A DNA stretch of 7,544 nt. It comes from an uncultured Chlorobiota bacterium (GTDB lineage Bacteria; Bacteroidota; Bacteroidia; Bacteroidales; JAADGE01). Shown here piece after piece: positions 6,834 to 7,544 of the stretch (the stretch's first letter is position 1; every line of letters starts with the position of its first letter). The position numbers were made by a program, and so were the translations under genes. The notes beneath the pieces were generated by a model, which saw only the letters and a program-made list of their open reading frames with translations, had not been told where the DNA came from and did no database searches. Location of the stretch: positions 1-7,544 of the forward strand of contig CAMZKQ010000071.1 of the NCBI GenBank assembly GCA_947311265.1, given 5' to 3'.

Positions 6834-7544
6834 CTAAAAATAATAATATTGTGGAATATATGCTGTTCTCATTCGCCAAATGTACGAGTAACTAGCACTA
6901 ATAAAGTGGGGCATGCTGTGTTCAAAATCCATTTTAGAATATTCGTACTTTAAAGCTAAACCAAGCACTCTGCCTCGGTAGTATATGCCAGCCGAAGGGC
7001 TAAGAATAAAATTAGAGTGCTTTTGTTTAGAGCCACTATAGCCACCAAAAAAACAGCTTGCTTTTAGCCCTGTTACAACGCCATATTCTTGATTGCCTTT
7101 TCGGAAAACCCTAAATCGCTTATCTAGGCGAGTATAGAAACTGTTGCGAAATTCTTTATATTGGTAAAATTTAGTTTCACTTTTTTGGATTAATACTTTT
7201 TTGCGGAAAGGGCGTATAGAGTAGCCTAGTGCGGCATCAAAACCATAGCGATTTTCGGCGGCAGAGGCCTCCAAGTTAAAATAAAAATCCTTGTTGCTAA
7301 ACACTAGTGGGGCAGAAAGGAGAAGTGTATTAAAATTGGGAGAGTAGCTCCTTTTAGCCCCCTTTTTTTTCAATATCCTTTCAACCTCTGTTTGCCCACT
7401 GCTTCTTGCAAGCTCACGAGTAGTTGCGCCTCTATGCGGTTGATTATTTAATTCAATACCTGCATTGATAAGAAAAGTAGAGGCCTCTTTTTGCCCGTTG
7501 AGTATGGCAATATCAAGGGCATTGTAGTGTGCATTATTTTTAAA
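6834..7544 (-). CDS. Ankyrin-repeat protein with C-terminal beta-barrel-like domain, 5' end cut by window
   Basis: The minus-strand frame is open from the right edge to the TAG at 6834-6836, giving 236 residues of a longer protein. A TTG at 7373 is an internal Leu codon, not a start. Visible residues 3-33 (HYNALDIAILNGQKEASTFL and following) form one ankyrin repeat. Residues 34-64 form a diverged last repeat, with TTRELARSSGQ in place of TPLHxAxxxGH. Residues 65-236 are rich in alternating hydrophobic and aromatic stretches: about eight candidate strands, including DFYFNLEAS, YGFDAALGYSI, NFILSPSAGIYY, RVLGLALKYEY and HFISASYSYIW, ending in YYYF. The strand pattern and terminal Phe resemble outer-membrane barrels. 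If so, the ankyrin part would lie in the periplasm or outside and a signal peptide should be encoded beyond the window. The barrel is inferred and the ligand is unknown. The gene sits 117 bp upstream of sufE, whose own promoter suggests a separate unit. Confidence 0.75.
   Translation of the reverse strand, partial: FKNNAHYNALDIAILNGQKEASTFLINAGIELNNQPHRGATTRELARSSGQTEVERILKKKGAKRSYSPNFNTLLLSAPLVFSNKDFYFNLEASAAENRYGFDAALGYSIRPFRKKVLIQKSETKFYQYKEFRNSFYTRLDKRFRVFRKGNQEYGVVTGLKASCFFGGYSGSKQKHSNFILSPSAGIYYRGRVLGLALKYEYSKMDFEHSMPHFISASYSYIWRMRTAYIPQYYYF

Noticed and set aside
6834..7373. Calling this frame as a complete 179-residue protein starting at the TTG at 7373
   Set aside because: The same frame is open to the window edge and the upstream 57 codons encode ankyrin-repeat sequence, so the TTG is an internal leucine.

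Overview
The window looks like chromosomal DNA from a low-GC member of the Bacteroidota. The evidence is AT-rich DNA, A-rich rather than Shine-Dalgarno leaders before most starts, one textbook Bacteroidota promoter (TTTG, 19 bp, TAnnTTTG), and gene families typical of the phylum. These include a PD-(D/E)XK Rpn-type nuclease, a giant NtrY-like sensor kinase and a SufE plus SUF-type DUF59 pair. I cannot assign a genus; a Cytophagales- or Marinilabiliales-like organism is only a guess.

Layout, left to right. Positions 1-553 (minus) hold the N-terminal 184 residues of an Rpn/PDDEXK_2 family nuclease whose 3' end is off the window. A 193-bp divergent spacer follows, with a perfect 9-bp inverted repeat just upstream of the nuclease start. 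Positions 747-1928 (plus) encode an intact iron-containing (group III) alcohol dehydrogenase. A 172-bp spacer with small repeats leads to 2101-5820 (plus), a 1239-residue histidine kinase. It starts at TTG, has about 12 membrane segments and three large extracytoplasmic regions, and ends in HAMP, HisKA and HATPase modules. Facing it on the minus strand are sufE (6291-6716) and a SufT-like DUF59/MIP18 gene (5866-6183), in that transcription order. Two tandem hairpins separate them, and a good promoter lies upstream of sufE. Positions 6834-7544 (minus) hold the C-terminal part of a protein that joins ankyrin repeats to a beta-strand-rich, outer-membrane-barrel-like tail. Its start is beyond the window, and its reading frame is open through the right edge.

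How the genes work together. Only sufE and the sufT-like gene form a clear functional pair: sulfur transfer for Fe-S cluster assembly plus a DUF59 maturation factor. They lie next to no sufB, C, D or S gene in this window. The alcohol dehydrogenase and the kinase share a strand but have a 172-bp gap and no evident functional link. The kinase has no response regulator beside it. I see no CRISPR array, tRNA, rRNA, insertion-sequence ends or obvious new multi-gene system. The most unusual items are the ankyrin-barrel architecture, the triple-sensor kinase and the sufE/sufT hairpin pair.
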